This document shows positions 7,437 through 16,980 of a stretch of DNA of 32,063 nucleotides, piece after piece (within the stretch, counting starts at the first letter, position 1; the number at the start of each line of letters is the position of its first letter). Made by a program: the position numbers and the translations under genes. Location: positions 1-32,063 of the forward strand of contig DASSKK010000096.1 of the NCBI GenBank assembly GCA_035690495.1, in the 5' to 3' direction. The DNA is from DASSKK01 sp035690495 (lineage in GTDB: Bacteria > Actinomycetota > Actinomycetes > Propionibacteriales > Nocardioidaceae). The notes under the pieces are model-generated. The model saw nothing but the letters and a program-made list of their open reading frames with translations, had not been told where the DNA came from and did no database searches.

Positions 7437-8480
7437 ATGCGCTCACGCAGGATCGCCGACGATCCCGACGCCGAGGTGGCACGGCGGCGGCTGGCGCTGC
7501 TGAGCGCCGAGCTCGCCGAGATCCGTCGGGACTCTGTCGGCCCCTCCGGCCCTCCCGCTGGTCCGGCCGGTCCCGACGGGTCCGGCGAGCCGTTCGACGA
7601 CGACCTCGGCGACGCGCTGGGGGGATGGCCCCCGGCGGCCCCGCCGGATCCGAGGACGGACGCGGACCTCGACCCCCGCGTCCCGTCCGCCTCGGCGGGG
7701 CCGCCGGGACGGCACGCTGCGCGGCCGCGCCCGGGCGCGACGCAGCAGGCAGCCGGCTGGGTGCACGACCGGCTCCCGGCCACCTTGCAGGGCCGCCTCC
7801 AGCTGGGTGCCTCGCACCTGACCGTGGTGGCGCTCGTGGTGGCGGTCGCGCTCGCCGTGACCGCCTACTGGGCATTGCGGGCCGGCGGTGCGGTGACCGC
7901 CGTCCCCCGGTCGGCGGCCGCACGTCCCGCAGCGGCCGGCGCGGCAGGCGTGTCGGCATCCTCCTCAGGTCCCGCGTCGCCGGGCCCGCGAGCGCTGGTC
8001 TCCCCGGCCGCCCCGGCGACCGCGAGAGCCTCGGCGCAAGCGGCCGACAGCTCCGTGGTCGTCGACGTGGCTGGCAAGGTCCGCGACCCGGGCATCGCCA
8101 CCCTTCCGGCCGGGTCGCGCGTCGTCGACGCCCTCGCCGCAGCGGGCGGCGTCCGCAAGGGAGTGAGGCTGACCAGCCTCAACCTCGCCCGCGTGCTCGT
8201 CGACGGGGAGCAGATCCTGGTCGGGGTTCCCCATCCGCGCGGCGTCGCCGCATCCGCAGCCGGGCGCCCGGTGGACGGCGTGACCACGTCGCTGGTGAAC
8301 ATCAACACCGCCGACGAGACCATGCTGGAGACCCTGCCGTCGGTCGGTCCGGTCACCGCCGCCGCGATCATCAAGTGGCGCACCACCAACGGGGCGTTCA
8401 CCTCGGTCGACGAGCTGCTCGAGGTCTCGGGCATCGGCGACGCCACTCTCGCCGAGATCGCCCCGTTCGTCACTGTGTGA
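7437..8480 (+). CDS. comEA: ComEA-type DNA-binding protein of the DNA-uptake system
   Basis: 347 residues. The protein has a long Pro/Gly/Asp-rich cytoplasmic N-terminus, one transmembrane helix around residues 125-145 (LTVVALVVAVALAVTAYWAL), an Ala/Ser-rich linker, an SLBB domain (VVVDVAGKVRDPG...VVDALAAAGGV...VDGEQILVGVP, about 203-263) and two helix-hairpin-helix motifs at the end (NINTADETMLETLPSVGP and FTSVDELLEVSGIGD). In known competence systems ComEA is anchored in the membrane and binds incoming double-stranded DNA outside the cell, handing it to ComEC, the next gene (7-bp gap). Natural transformation by this organism is not shown by the sequence; the pair is widely conserved in actinobacteria whether or not competence has been seen. 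Confidence 0.93.
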   Translation: MRSRRIADDPDAEVARRRLALLSAELAEIRRDSVGPSGPPAGPAGPDGSGEPFDDDLGDALGGWPPAAPPDPRTDADLDPRVPSASAGPPGRHAARPRPGATQQAAGWVHDRLPATLQGRLQLGASHLTVVALVVAVALAVTAYWALRAGGAVTAVPRSAAARPAAAGAAGVSASSSGPASPGPRALVSPAAPATARASAQAADSSVVVDVAGKVRDPGIATLPAGSRVVDALAAAGGVRKGVRLTSLNLARVLVDGEQILVGVPHPRGVAASAAGRPVDGVTTSLVNINTADETMLETLPSVGPVTAAAIIKWRTTNGAFTSVDELLEVSGIGDATLAEIAPFVTV

Positions 8481-8487
8481 CACGTCG

Positions 8488-10809
8488 GTGAGAGGGCGCG
8501 ACGCTCGCAGCGAGCAGCGCGGAACCCCGGACCTGCGAGCGGTCGCGCTGGCTGCCGCTGCGTGGACGGGCGGCCTCGCCGGTTTCCTGCTGCCCTCCTG
8601 GGTGACGGCGTGCGTGCTCGGCGCCGCCGGCCTCGTACTTGCCTGGGCATGGCGGCGCGGACGTCGGCTGCTCACCGGAGCCGCCTGTCTGCTGGCGGCC
8701 GCCGCCGTGGCCGTCGCTGCCGGCGTGCGGGCCGAGGCCAACCGCAGTGGCCCGGTCCCCGAGCTCGCCGCCGTGGGTGCCTACGTCGAGCTGCACGCGA
8801 AGGTGACCAGCGACCCGGTGCTGCGGGAAGGCAGGTTCGCGCCGTACGTGATGACCCGGCTGACCGTGACCAGGGTGACCGGACGCGGGCGGACGTACCG
8901 CACCCATGCGCCCGTGCTGGTGCTCGCCGACCCGAGCTGGCGCCGCGTCCGGCTGGGATCCACCGTGTCGGCCGCGGGGCGGCTGGCCCGGCCGGACAGC
9001 TCCGACCTGTCCGCCGTGCTCTCCACCAGCCGGCCGCCGGCGCAGCTGACCCCGCCCGCCGCGACCTACGACGCAGCCGCTCGGGTCCGTGCCGCCATCC
9101 GTGCGGCAGTCGCTCCGGCCGGGCCGGAGGAGCGGGCGCTGATCCCCGCGCTGGTCGTCGGCGACGACCAGCAGATGTCGGCGCAGGTCGTCGCCGACTT
9201 CCGCACCTGCGGGCTCACCCATCTCACCGCGGTCTCCGGCACCAACCTGACGCTGGTCGTCGGCTTCCTGCTGATCGTCGCCCGGGCACTCGGGGTCCGT
9301 GCCCGCGGGCTGACGGTCGTCGGGCTGCTCGGCGTCGCCGGGTTCGTGGTCCTGGCGCGCCCGGAGCCCAGCGTGATCCGAGCTGCGGCGATGGGGTCGG
9401 TGGCGCTGCTGGGGATGGGCCGGCTGGGCCGGGAGCGCGGGGTGCGTGGACTGGGAGTCGCGGTGTTCGCGCTCATGCTGTTCGACCCGTGGCTGGCCAC
9501 GTCGATCGGGTTCGTGCTGTCCGCGCTGGCCACCGCAGGCATCGTCTTCCTGGCACCACCGTTCCGCGACGCGTTGACCAGCTGGCTGCCGCGCTGGCTG
9601 GCCGAGGCGCTCGCCGTCCCCTTCGCCGCCCAACTGGTGTGCACCCCGGTGGTGGCAGCCATCTCCGGGCAGGTCAGCCTCGTTGCGGTGGCCGCCAACC
9701 TCGCGGTCGCGTGGGCGGTCGGGCCGGCCACCGTCCTCGGGCTGCTCGGCGGCCTGGCGATGCTGGTGCTCCCGCCGCTGGGACACCTGTGCGGCTGGCT
9801 GGCCGGATGGTCCGCCTGGTGGATCGTCACGGTCGCCACCCACCTCGCGCGCCTCCCCGGCGCCGCGGTCGGCTGGACGGCCACGCCGGTGTCCATCGGC
9901 GTGCTGACCGTGCTCTGTCTCGGGGTCGCCGTGCTGGCTGGTCGGATCCTTCGTCGGCGGACCTTGTCGGTGTGCACCTGCGTGCTGCTTCTCGTCGTCC
10001 TGGTCCGGCCGCTGCCGACTCCCGGCTGGCCGCCGGACGGATGGGTGCTGATCGCCTGCGACGTCGGCCAGGGCGACGGCCTGGTGCTCAATGCAGGAAG
10101 CGGCCGAGCGGTGGTGGTGGACACCGGCCCGGACCCGGTGCTCATGGGCCGGTGTCTGCGCGGCATCGGCGTGCGACGTCTCCCGGTGGTGGTCCTCACG
10201 CACTACCACGCCGACCATGTCGACGGGCTGCCTGCGGTGCTCTCCGGACGTCAGGTCGGCGAGATCGACGTGACTGCCACCCGAGACCCGCCCGAGAACG
10301 CGGCCGCGGTCGATGCGTGGGCCGCCGCCGCCGAGGTGCCGGTGAGGGTGGCGCCGTACGGCGAGGTCCGGCGCGTCGGCGATCTCACCTGGCAGGTGGT
10401 CGGACCGGTGCGCCCGGTGCTGACCGACGAGACCGGCGAGGAGGGGTCGATCCCCAACAACGCCAGCCTGGTGCTCCTGGTGCGGGTGCGTGGCGTCAGC
10501 ATCCTGATGAGCGGGGACATGGAGCCGCCCGCGCAGCGGCTCCTGCACCGCTCGCTTCCCGACCTGCACGTCGACGTGCTCAAGGTGCCGCACCACGGCA
10601 GCCGCTACCAGGACCCGCAGCTGATCACCACCCTGGGTGCCAGGCTGGCGGTGATCTCGGTGGGCGCGGACAACGACTACGGCCACCCTGCGGCTTCGAC
10701 GCTCGCGATGCTGCGTTCAGCCGGGATGCAGGTGCGGCGCACGGACCGGGACGGCACGATCGCCGTCGTCGTCCGCCACGGCCGGCTCGGAGTCGCCACG
10801 CACGGCTAG
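8488..10809 (+). CDS. comEC: ComEC/Rec2 DNA-uptake channel with MBL-type nuclease domain
   Basis: 773 residues, full length, from GTG 8488, 7 bp after comEA. The N-terminal membrane helices (about 20-80) are followed by an OB-like soluble region, then the competence core beginning EERALIPALVVGDDQQ and LTHLTAVSGTNLTLVVGFLL, with many hydrophobic helices to about 510. The C-terminal third is a metallo-beta-lactamase-fold domain: VGQGDGLVLNAGSGRAVVVDTGP, the metal-binding THYHADHVDG (about 571-580), SGDMEPPAQ and KVPHHGSRYQ. In the model ComEC forms the channel that takes single-stranded DNA across the membrane, and the MBL domain is proposed to degrade the other strand. All metal-ligand motifs are intact. 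The start could differ slightly, as no strong ribosome site is visible. Confidence 0.95.
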   Translation: MRGRDARSEQRGTPDLRAVALAAAAWTGGLAGFLLPSWVTACVLGAAGLVLAWAWRRGRRLLTGAACLLAAAAVAVAAGVRAEANRSGPVPELAAVGAYVELHAKVTSDPVLREGRFAPYVMTRLTVTRVTGRGRTYRTHAPVLVLADPSWRRVRLGSTVSAAGRLARPDSSDLSAVLSTSRPPAQLTPPAATYDAAARVRAAIRAAVAPAGPEERALIPALVVGDDQQMSAQVVADFRTCGLTHLTAVSGTNLTLVVGFLLIVARALGVRARGLTVVGLLGVAGFVVLARPEPSVIRAAAMGSVALLGMGRLGRERGVRGLGVAVFALMLFDPWLATSIGFVLSALATAGIVFLAPPFRDALTSWLPRWLAEALAVPFAAQLVCTPVVAAISGQVSLVAVAANLAVAWAVGPATVLGLLGGLAMLVLPPLGHLCGWLAGWSAWWIVTVATHLARLPGAAVGWTATPVSIGVLTVLCLGVAVLAGRILRRRTLSVCTCVLLLVVLVRPLPTPGWPPDGWVLIACDVGQGDGLVLNAGSGRAVVVDTGPDPVLMGRCLRGIGVRRLPVVVLTHYHADHVDGLPAVLSGRQVGEIDVTATRDPPENAAAVDAWAAAAEVPVRVAPYGEVRRVGDLTWQVVGPVRPVLTDETGEEGSIPNNASLVLLVRVRGVSILMSGDMEPPAQRLLHRSLPDLHVDVLKVPHHGSRYQDPQLITTLGARLAVISVGADNDYGHPAASTLAMLRSAGMQVRRTDRDGTIAVVVRHGRLGVATHG

Positions 10810-10859
10810 GTCGCGCGCACTCGGGAGGCGTCGGGGGGCTGTGGCAGGCTGTGGCCACC

Positions 10860-11843
10860 ATGGCGAATCCCAGCGCGAGCGACATCCTCGGGCACCTCAC
10901 GTTGGTGACCGGTCCGGAGGAGTTCCTCAACCAGCGGGCGGTCATTACCGCGCTGGAGGCAGTGCGCGCCGCGGAGCCCGAGGCGGAGGTCAGCGAGACG
11001 ACCGCCGACCAGGTCAGCGCGGGCGTGCTGGCCGAGCTGGCAGCGCCGTCGCTGTTCTCGTCCATCCGCTGCGTCGTGATTCGCCGGCTGGAGGACCTGC
11101 CGGACGACACCCAGGACACTCTGCTGGGCTACGCCGGCGCGCCGGCAGAGGACGTCGGCATGGTGCTGGTCCACTCCGGCGGTCAGAAGGGCAGCGGGCT
11201 GCTCACCAAGCTGCGCAAGCTCACTGCGGTGACCGAGGTGCGGTCCGCCTCGCTGAGACCCTCGGAGTTCTCCCGGTTCGTGGCGGGGGAGGTCCGCTCC
11301 CACGGTGCACGGATCGCCGAGGACGGCGCCGACATGCTGGTGCAGGCGATCGGGCAGGACCTGCGCGCCCTGGCGGGGGCCGCCCATCAGCTCGCCAGCG
11401 ACTTCCCGACCGAGCCGCTCACCGCCGCCGTCGTCGGCAGGTACTTCGGCGGACGGGCCGAGGTGAAGTCCTTCGCGGTCGCCGACGCTGCGATCTACGG
11501 CCGCACCGAGCGGGCGCTGGAAGAGCTGCGTTGGGCCCTCGAGAACGGCACCCCGCCGGTGCTGGTCACCAGCGCGTTCGCCGCGGGGCTGCGCGGGCTG
11601 GCACGCTACACCGCGGCGCCGCGCGGGATGCGCGAGGCCGATCTGGCCCGCGAGGCCGGCGTCCCGCCGTGGAAGGTGCGCACGCTGCGCGAGCAGGCGC
11701 GCGGCTGGGACGACGGTGGCCTGGCGCGGGCGATCACCGCGGTGGCGCAGGCGGACGCGGACGTCAAGGGAGCCGCCGGGGACGCGGCGTACGCCCTGGA
11801 GCGGATGCTGCTCACCGTGACCGCGGCCCGCGCCGGCCACTGA
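10860..11843 (+). CDS. holA: DNA polymerase III subunit delta
   Basis: 327 residues, the standard length for HolA, the delta subunit of the clamp loader that opens the beta clamp during replication. The N-terminus LTLVTGPEEFLNQRAVITAL matches the family (LVxGxExxLxxRAL). The sequence continues with LFSSIRCVVIRRLEDLPDD, VLVHSGGQKGSGLLTKLRK, and the C-terminal helical part EVKSFAVADAAIYGRTERALEELRWAL and AREAGVPPWKVRTLREQARGW. It lies 50 bp after comEC, the common actinobacterial and wider bacterial order. The start is taken at ATG 10860; an in-frame GTG at 10851 is possible. A CAGGCT hexamer at 10845-10850 would give a 5' leader of only a few bases. Confidence 0.93.
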   Translation: MANPSASDILGHLTLVTGPEEFLNQRAVITALEAVRAAEPEAEVSETTADQVSAGVLAELAAPSLFSSIRCVVIRRLEDLPDDTQDTLLGYAGAPAEDVGMVLVHSGGQKGSGLLTKLRKLTAVTEVRSASLRPSEFSRFVAGEVRSHGARIAEDGADMLVQAIGQDLRALAGAAHQLASDFPTEPLTAAVVGRYFGGRAEVKSFAVADAAIYGRTERALEELRWALENGTPPVLVTSAFAAGLRGLARYTAAPRGMREADLAREAGVPPWKVRTLREQARGWDDGGLARAITAVAQADADVKGAAGDAAYALERMLLTVTAARAGH

Positions 11844-11879
11844 GCCCGGCATCCCATGGTGGAACCGCGGGGGCGAGGA

Positions 11880-12140
11880 TCAGAGGGCGGCGGTGCGCTT
11901 GCCGATCGCGGACTTCTTGTTCGCGGCCTGGTTCTTGTGGATCACGCCCGCGGACGCCGCCTTGTCGAGCTTGCGGCTCGCTGCCGCACCGAGCTCGCGG
12001 GCCTTCTCGGTCTCGCCGGCGTCGGCGGCCTCGCGGAACTTGCGAATCGCAGACTTCAGCGCCGACTTCACCGACTTGTTGCGCTCGTGCGCGGCGGCGT
12101 TGCTTCGGTTGCGCTTGATCTGGGACTTGATGTTCGCCAC
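11880..12140 (-). CDS. rpsT: 30S ribosomal protein S20
   Basis: 86 residues from GTG (12140-12138), beginning ANIKSQIKRNRSNAAAHERNK and ending SAIGKRTAAL, typical of bacterial S20 in length and composition (Lys/Ala/Arg rich, helical). S20 binds the 5' domain of 16S rRNA during early 30S assembly. The frame is open upstream of the GTG, but the N-terminus VANIKSQ matches the family start MANIKSQ, and GAAGG lies about 11 nt before the GTG. It is convergent with holA (36-bp gap), as is common in actinobacteria. A possible -10, TATCGT on the minus strand (12218-12213), would give a leader of roughly 65 nt. Confidence 0.95.
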   Translation of the reverse strand: MANIKSQIKRNRSNAAAHERNKSVKSALKSAIRKFREAADAGETEKARELGAAASRKLDKAASAGVIHKNQAANKKSAIGKRTAAL

Positions 12141-12212
12141 GGGTTGGTCGGCCTTCGCTTCTGCGGGGATGATCGGTGGTGCGGGCACGTCAGAGCGCCT
12201 ACGCGAGGCATG

Positions 12213-12218
12213 ACGATA
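12213..12218 (-). promoter_or_regulatory. Possible rpsT -10 hexamer
   Basis: TATCGT reads on the minus strand about 73 bp before the rpsT GTG start. No convincing -35 is visible. The assignment rests on position and the TANNNT pattern only. Confidence 0.3.
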
Positions 12219-12257
12219 CCAGTGGCCGGCTCGACCGCCCAAATCGCCGCCACGCTC

Positions 12258-12329
12258 TTGTTACCCGCCGGTAAGAGGTTGATCTCGTGCACATGCTGCA
12301 CGCGATCAACCTCGACCCGCAGGTAACAA
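12258..12329. repeat. 72-bp near-perfect inverted repeat
   Basis: The left arm 12258-12291 and right arm 12297-12329 pair over about 33 positions around a 5-nt centre (CATGC). The termini TTGTTACC/GGTAACAA are perfect, the inner 17-bp arms (GAGGTTGATC.CGTGCA) have one mismatch, and a small internal loop separates the two blocks. TTACCCGCCGGTAA at 12261-12274 is itself near-palindromic and resembles operator half-sites. It lies 10 bp past the stop of the phosphotransferase gene and about 120 bp upstream of rpsT on the same strand. It could be a terminator for the phosphotransferase, an operator, or a miniature mobile element. Confidence 0.8.
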
Positions 12330-12339
12330 CGGACCGCCG

Positions 12340-13299
12340 TCACGACCAGCCCCGCCGCTTGGCGAGCCATCCCCAGGTCGCTTCCGCATACCACGACTGG
12401 TGCACACGCAGGTACGGCGAGGAGTTCGGCGCCGGCTGGTCGCGGCGTTCGAGGAAGTAGCCGGCCAGCAGGGAGAGCACAGTGTCGATGTCGTCGGGCG
12501 GCACGTCGCAGGTCAGCCGGCGCGACGCGACGATCTCGTCGGCGTCGACCCCGTCGCCGTGCGCGGCGATCAGCAGGCAGACGGTGTCGATCCACGCGGC
12601 CCCCTGCGTCGTCCAGTTCCAGTCGCACAGCACCGGGCCCGAGGCCGCGAGCAGGAAGTTGTCGTCGCGGGCGTCGGTGTGCACGAGGGTCTCGCCGCGA
12701 GTGGCATCCGCGATCCGGGCGGCAAGGGCCACGGCCTCGTCCAGGTGCGGCCATTCGGGCGCTACGGCGCGCACGTGCTCCCAGCAGGGCAGCATGTCCG
12801 CGACGTCCTCGGCGAAGCTCGGCACCGACAGGGGAGAGGGCGTGACGGCCTCGGCCAGGACCTCGAGGGTGTCCAGGCACTGGTCGAGCTCGTCGCGGCG
12901 CCACGGGCGTGCCGGGTTGCCCCCCTCGACGTACTCCAGGCCGAGGACGACCCAGCTCCCGTCCTCGTGGGCCCACAGCAACCGGGGGACAGGCAGCCGG
13001 ACGCCGGTGTCTGCGAGCTCTCGAAGCCGCCGGATCTCGATGCGGTAGGCGTCGGCGAACGGGCGCTGCGCCCTGACGCTGGCCGCCTTCACGAACTGCC
13101 GCTGTCCGTCGCGAACGGTGAGCGTGGACGCGAAGCCCGGGGTGTAGCCGGCGCCGGCGGAGTGCGCGTCCACGACCGGCGAGCCGAGGCGCTCCTCGAT
13201 CGCGCGGCGCAGGTACGGCGGCAGCAGTGGCCACTCCAGCCGTCGGGCCGTCTGCCCGTGCGGGATCGCGGCATCGGCGAGGTCCGGAGGCGGGGGCAT
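12340..13299 (-). CDS. Phosphotransferase of the aminoglycoside/choline kinase (APH) fold
   Basis: 319 residues from ATG (13299-13297). The protein-kinase-like fold is indicated by the N-lobe stretch GAGYTPGFASTLTVRDG and FVKAAS (the likely ATP-binding lysine), the hinge VVLGLEYVEGG, the catalytic loop LVHTDARDDNFLL (H.D....N pattern) and the metal-site segment VLCDWNWTTQGAAWID. The usual HGD is HTD here, and the DWNW segment departs from DWD/DWE, so catalytic metal binding may differ. The family phosphorylates small molecules, and a clinical resistance role cannot be assumed. It is divergent from the secreted-protein gene at 13363. The 72-bp inverted repeat lies just after its stop. The substrate is unknown. 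Confidence 0.82.
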   Translation of the reverse strand: MPPPPDLADAAIPHGQTARRLEWPLLPPYLRRAIEERLGSPVVDAHSAGAGYTPGFASTLTVRDGQRQFVKAASVRAQRPFADAYRIEIRRLRELADTGVRLPVPRLLWAHEDGSWVVLGLEYVEGGNPARPWRRDELDQCLDTLEVLAEAVTPSPLSVPSFAEDVADMLPCWEHVRAVAPEWPHLDEAVALAARIADATRGETLVHTDARDDNFLLAASGPVLCDWNWTTQGAAWIDTVCLLIAAHGDGVDADEIVASRRLTCDVPPDDIDTVLSLLAGYFLERRDQPAPNSSPYLRVHQSWYAEATWGWLAKRRGWS

Positions 13300-13349
13300 G
13301 ACGGTGATTCTGTCCGGCCGCGCGCCCTCCGCCGAAGCCGCCGCGCCGC

Positions 13350-13355
13350 TAGAAT
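13350..13355 (+). promoter_or_regulatory. -10 hexamer TAGAAT for the secreted-protein gene
   Basis: TAGAAT ends 7 nt before ATG 13363 with no ribosome site between. It is consistent with a leaderless or nearly leaderless mRNA. Confidence 0.55.
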
Positions 13356-13362
13356 CGCCAGC

Positions 13363-14010
13363 ATGGGTGCCGCCCTGGTCAGGGTCGCCGCGTCCGTGCT
13401 CGCGGCAGTCGTCGTTTCAGCGCCTGCAGCGGTGTCGGCGCAGCCGGGCACTCGCACGAACGCCTCCCCGCACACGCAGCGTGTCGTCGTGCGGCCAGTC
13501 GACGCGCACGGTCATGCAGTGGGGAGCTGGAAGGTCAAGCGACTGCATGGCAGCCCCGTAGAGTGCGCGGGACCGGCGCGGGCCGCGGTCTCGGGCAACA
13601 TCGTGGAGTGCTTCCCCTCGGCCTACTACCTGCCGTCTTGCTGGAAGTCGCACCACCACACGGTGCTGTGCCTGCGCGACGCCCGCGAGCACCAGCTCGT
13701 GCGTGTGCGCTACTCCGGCCGCGTGCGTCCTGTCGTCAGGCCGAAGGTCCCCAGCCCCCAGGATCTGGACCTGATCCATGGGCAGAGGTGCGACATCCGG
13801 GTCGGTGGAGCGTGGGGCACGCTGCCTTCGCACCCGAAATGGGTCGGCTTCTACTCGTGTGCCCACGGCAGCGTGTACGGGCCTGCTTCCGGCGACGGCG
13901 TCAACCGCGAGCACCCGCGGTGGCGTGTGCACCTGTGGCTCAGCCGCACCCACGACACGGTAGTCACGCGGCCCGTGCGCACGGCGTACTTCGTCGGCAC
14001 CGCCCACTGA
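13363..14010 (+). CDS. Secreted hypothetical protein, His/Arg/Cys-containing
   Basis: 215 residues; I do not recognise a family. The first 28 residues form a signal peptide (RVAASVLAAVVVSAPAAVSA, with likely cleavage after the final VSA). The mature part has about seven cysteines (VECAG, VECFPS, PSCWKSHHH, VLCLRD, GQRCDIR, FYSCAHG), many His and Arg, and ends in the beta-rich RVHLWLSRTHDTVVTRPVRTAYFVGTAH. The cysteines suggest a disulfide-stabilised extracellular protein. The open frame extends upstream antisense to the phosphotransferase, but the signal peptide and a -10 7 nt upstream fix ATG 13363. It stands alone between the divergent phosphotransferase and a tandem repeat before lepA. Function unknown. 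Confidence 0.75.
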   Translation: MGAALVRVAASVLAAVVVSAPAAVSAQPGTRTNASPHTQRVVVRPVDAHGHAVGSWKVKRLHGSPVECAGPARAAVSGNIVECFPSAYYLPSCWKSHHHTVLCLRDAREHQLVRVRYSGRVRPVVRPKVPSPQDLDLIHGQRCDIRVGGAWGTLPSHPKWVGFYSCAHGSVYGPASGDGVNREHPRWRVHLWLSRTHDTVVTRPVRTAYFVGTAH

Positions 14011-14029
14011 CCGCTGCCGTCTCAGTCAT

Positions 14030-14093
14030 CCCCCGCCACCCCGCCTGTGTAGTCCCCCGCCACCCCGCCGGTGTAGTCCCCCGCCACCCCGCC
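14030..14093. repeat. 24-bp tandem repeat, 2.7 units, G-rich on the minus strand
   Basis: The units CCCCCGCCACCCCGCC + TGTGTAGT (14030-14053), the same with GGTGTAGT (14054-14077), and a partial third (14078-14093) follow without gaps. The minus strand therefore has six runs of four or five G within about 65 bases, enough for G-quadruplexes. It lies 46 bp before the lepA start, so it falls in the lepA promoter or leader region. Confidence 0.85.
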
Positions 14094-14138
14094 CAGTCGA
14101 AATTAACGCTTCAGGGAACCGGATGGAAGAATCGACGG

Positions 14139-16004
<1,866 letters not shown>

Positions 16005-16014
16005 TCGCGGCAGC

Positions 16015-16959
16015 GTGATCCCGTTCCAGATCCCGGCTCGCCTCCTCGAGCAGCGCGAGCTCGGGCCCGAGTGGGTTCGCTGGCTCGACGGCTTGTCCCG
16101 CGACGTCTCCGAGACCGTCGAACAGTGGGGTCTGTCCTACGACGAGGAGGCGCTGGCCCGCGACGGCGTCGGGCAGGGCTTCTGCTCTGTCGTCGTCCCG
16201 GTGTTGGACCCGGACCGCGGGCCGGCGGCGCTCAAGGTGGAGATTCCCGACGAGGAGTCCGAGCACGAAGCGCTGCTGCTCGACCACTGGGCGGGGCGGG
16301 GGGCGGTGCGGCTGTGGCGGGCCGACCTCCACCGGCGTGCGCTGCTGATGGAGCGGTTGCACCGTTGCGATCTGCGGAGCGTGGGCGACGACGAGGCATG
16401 CGAGATCGTCGCCGCCCTGTATCCGCTCGTGCACATCCCTGCGTTGCCCCAGATCCGGCCGATCACGGACTTCGTCGCCCGTTGGCTGGACGCGTTGGCG
16501 ACGCTGCCCGTCGATGGTCCGCTGCCACGACGGCTGGTGGAGCAGACGCTGACGGTCGGGCGGGATCTGGTTGACGATGTCGGACCGGGCCGCACCGTCG
16601 TTCACGGCGACCTGCACCACGAGAACGTGCTCGCCGCGGACCGGGAACCGTGGCTGGTGATCGACCCCAAGGGCATGAACGGGGAGCCGGAGTACGAACC
16701 CGCTCCCATGCTGTGGAACCGCTGGGAGGAAATCGTGGCAACCGGCGACGTGCGGTCCGCCGTACGACGCCGCTTCCACCTTCTCGTCGACGGGGCAGGG
16801 CTCGACGAGGAGCGCGCCCGGGACTGGGTGGTGGTGCGGATGATCCTCAACGCTCACTGGTCGATCGAGGATGCCGCACGTGTGGGGCGTGGACTGAACA
16901 CCGAGGACCGGGAGTGGCTGACTCAGTGTGTCGCGATCGCCAAGGCCGTCCAAGACTGA
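16015..16959 (+). CDS. Streptomycin/hydroxyurea-type phosphotransferase (APH(6)-like)
   Basis: 314 residues from GTG 16015. An earlier GTG (15985) lies inside lepA and would add residues not typical of the family. The family (APH_6_hur) phosphorylates streptomycin or hydroxyurea in characterised members; many chromosomal homologues have unknown substrates. The start IPFQIPARLLEQRELGPEWVRWLDGL and ETVEQWGLSY match the family N-terminus. The ATP-binding lysine is in AALKVEIPDEESEHEALLLDHW. The catalytic loop is VVHGDLHHENVL (HGD....N), followed by WLVIDPKGMNGEPEYEPAPMLWN, the family's DPKG metal motif, both complete. It lies 10 bp after lepA and 21 bp before the MOSC gene, so all three may be co-transcribed. 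Resistance is inference only. Confidence 0.85.
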   Translation: MIPFQIPARLLEQRELGPEWVRWLDGLSRDVSETVEQWGLSYDEEALARDGVGQGFCSVVVPVLDPDRGPAALKVEIPDEESEHEALLLDHWAGRGAVRLWRADLHRRALLMERLHRCDLRSVGDDEACEIVAALYPLVHIPALPQIRPITDFVARWLDALATLPVDGPLPRRLVEQTLTVGRDLVDDVGPGRTVVHGDLHHENVLAADREPWLVIDPKGMNGEPEYEPAPMLWNRWEEIVATGDVRSAVRRRFHLLVDGAGLDEERARDWVVVRMILNAHWSIEDAARVGRGLNTEDREWLTQCVAIAKAVQD

Positions 16960-16980
16960 TGGCGTGGGAGGATGCCGGCC

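Noticed and set aside
8470..10686. A 738-codon minus-strand open frame opposite comEC
   Set aside because: It is a low-complexity Gln/His/Arg-rich antisense reading without a recognisable domain.
7437..10809. Evidence for natural competence in this organism
   Set aside because: comEA and comEC are conserved in many actinobacteria not known to be transformable. No pilus or ComF genes are in the window, so no phenotype is claimed.
8562..11843. A 1093-codon open frame running across comEC into holA
   Set aside because: Only its last 327 codons (from 10860) are HolA. The part overlapping comEC is an Arg/Gly-rich out-of-frame reading without family similarity, while comEC in its own frame has complete motifs.
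11844..11879. Terminator between holA and rpsT
   Set aside because: Only short 6-bp palindromes (CCATGG, CCGCGG) are present, with no convincing stem-loop.
14030..14093. CRISPR-like repeat
   Set aside because: The units are contiguous with no spacers, and no cas genes are present.
13563..14138. An N-terminal extension of lepA through the tandem repeat
   Set aside because: The frame is open, but LepA family similarity begins at the GTG/ATG near 14139-14148, a ribosome site precedes 14139, and the upstream part overlaps a secreted-protein gene in another frame.
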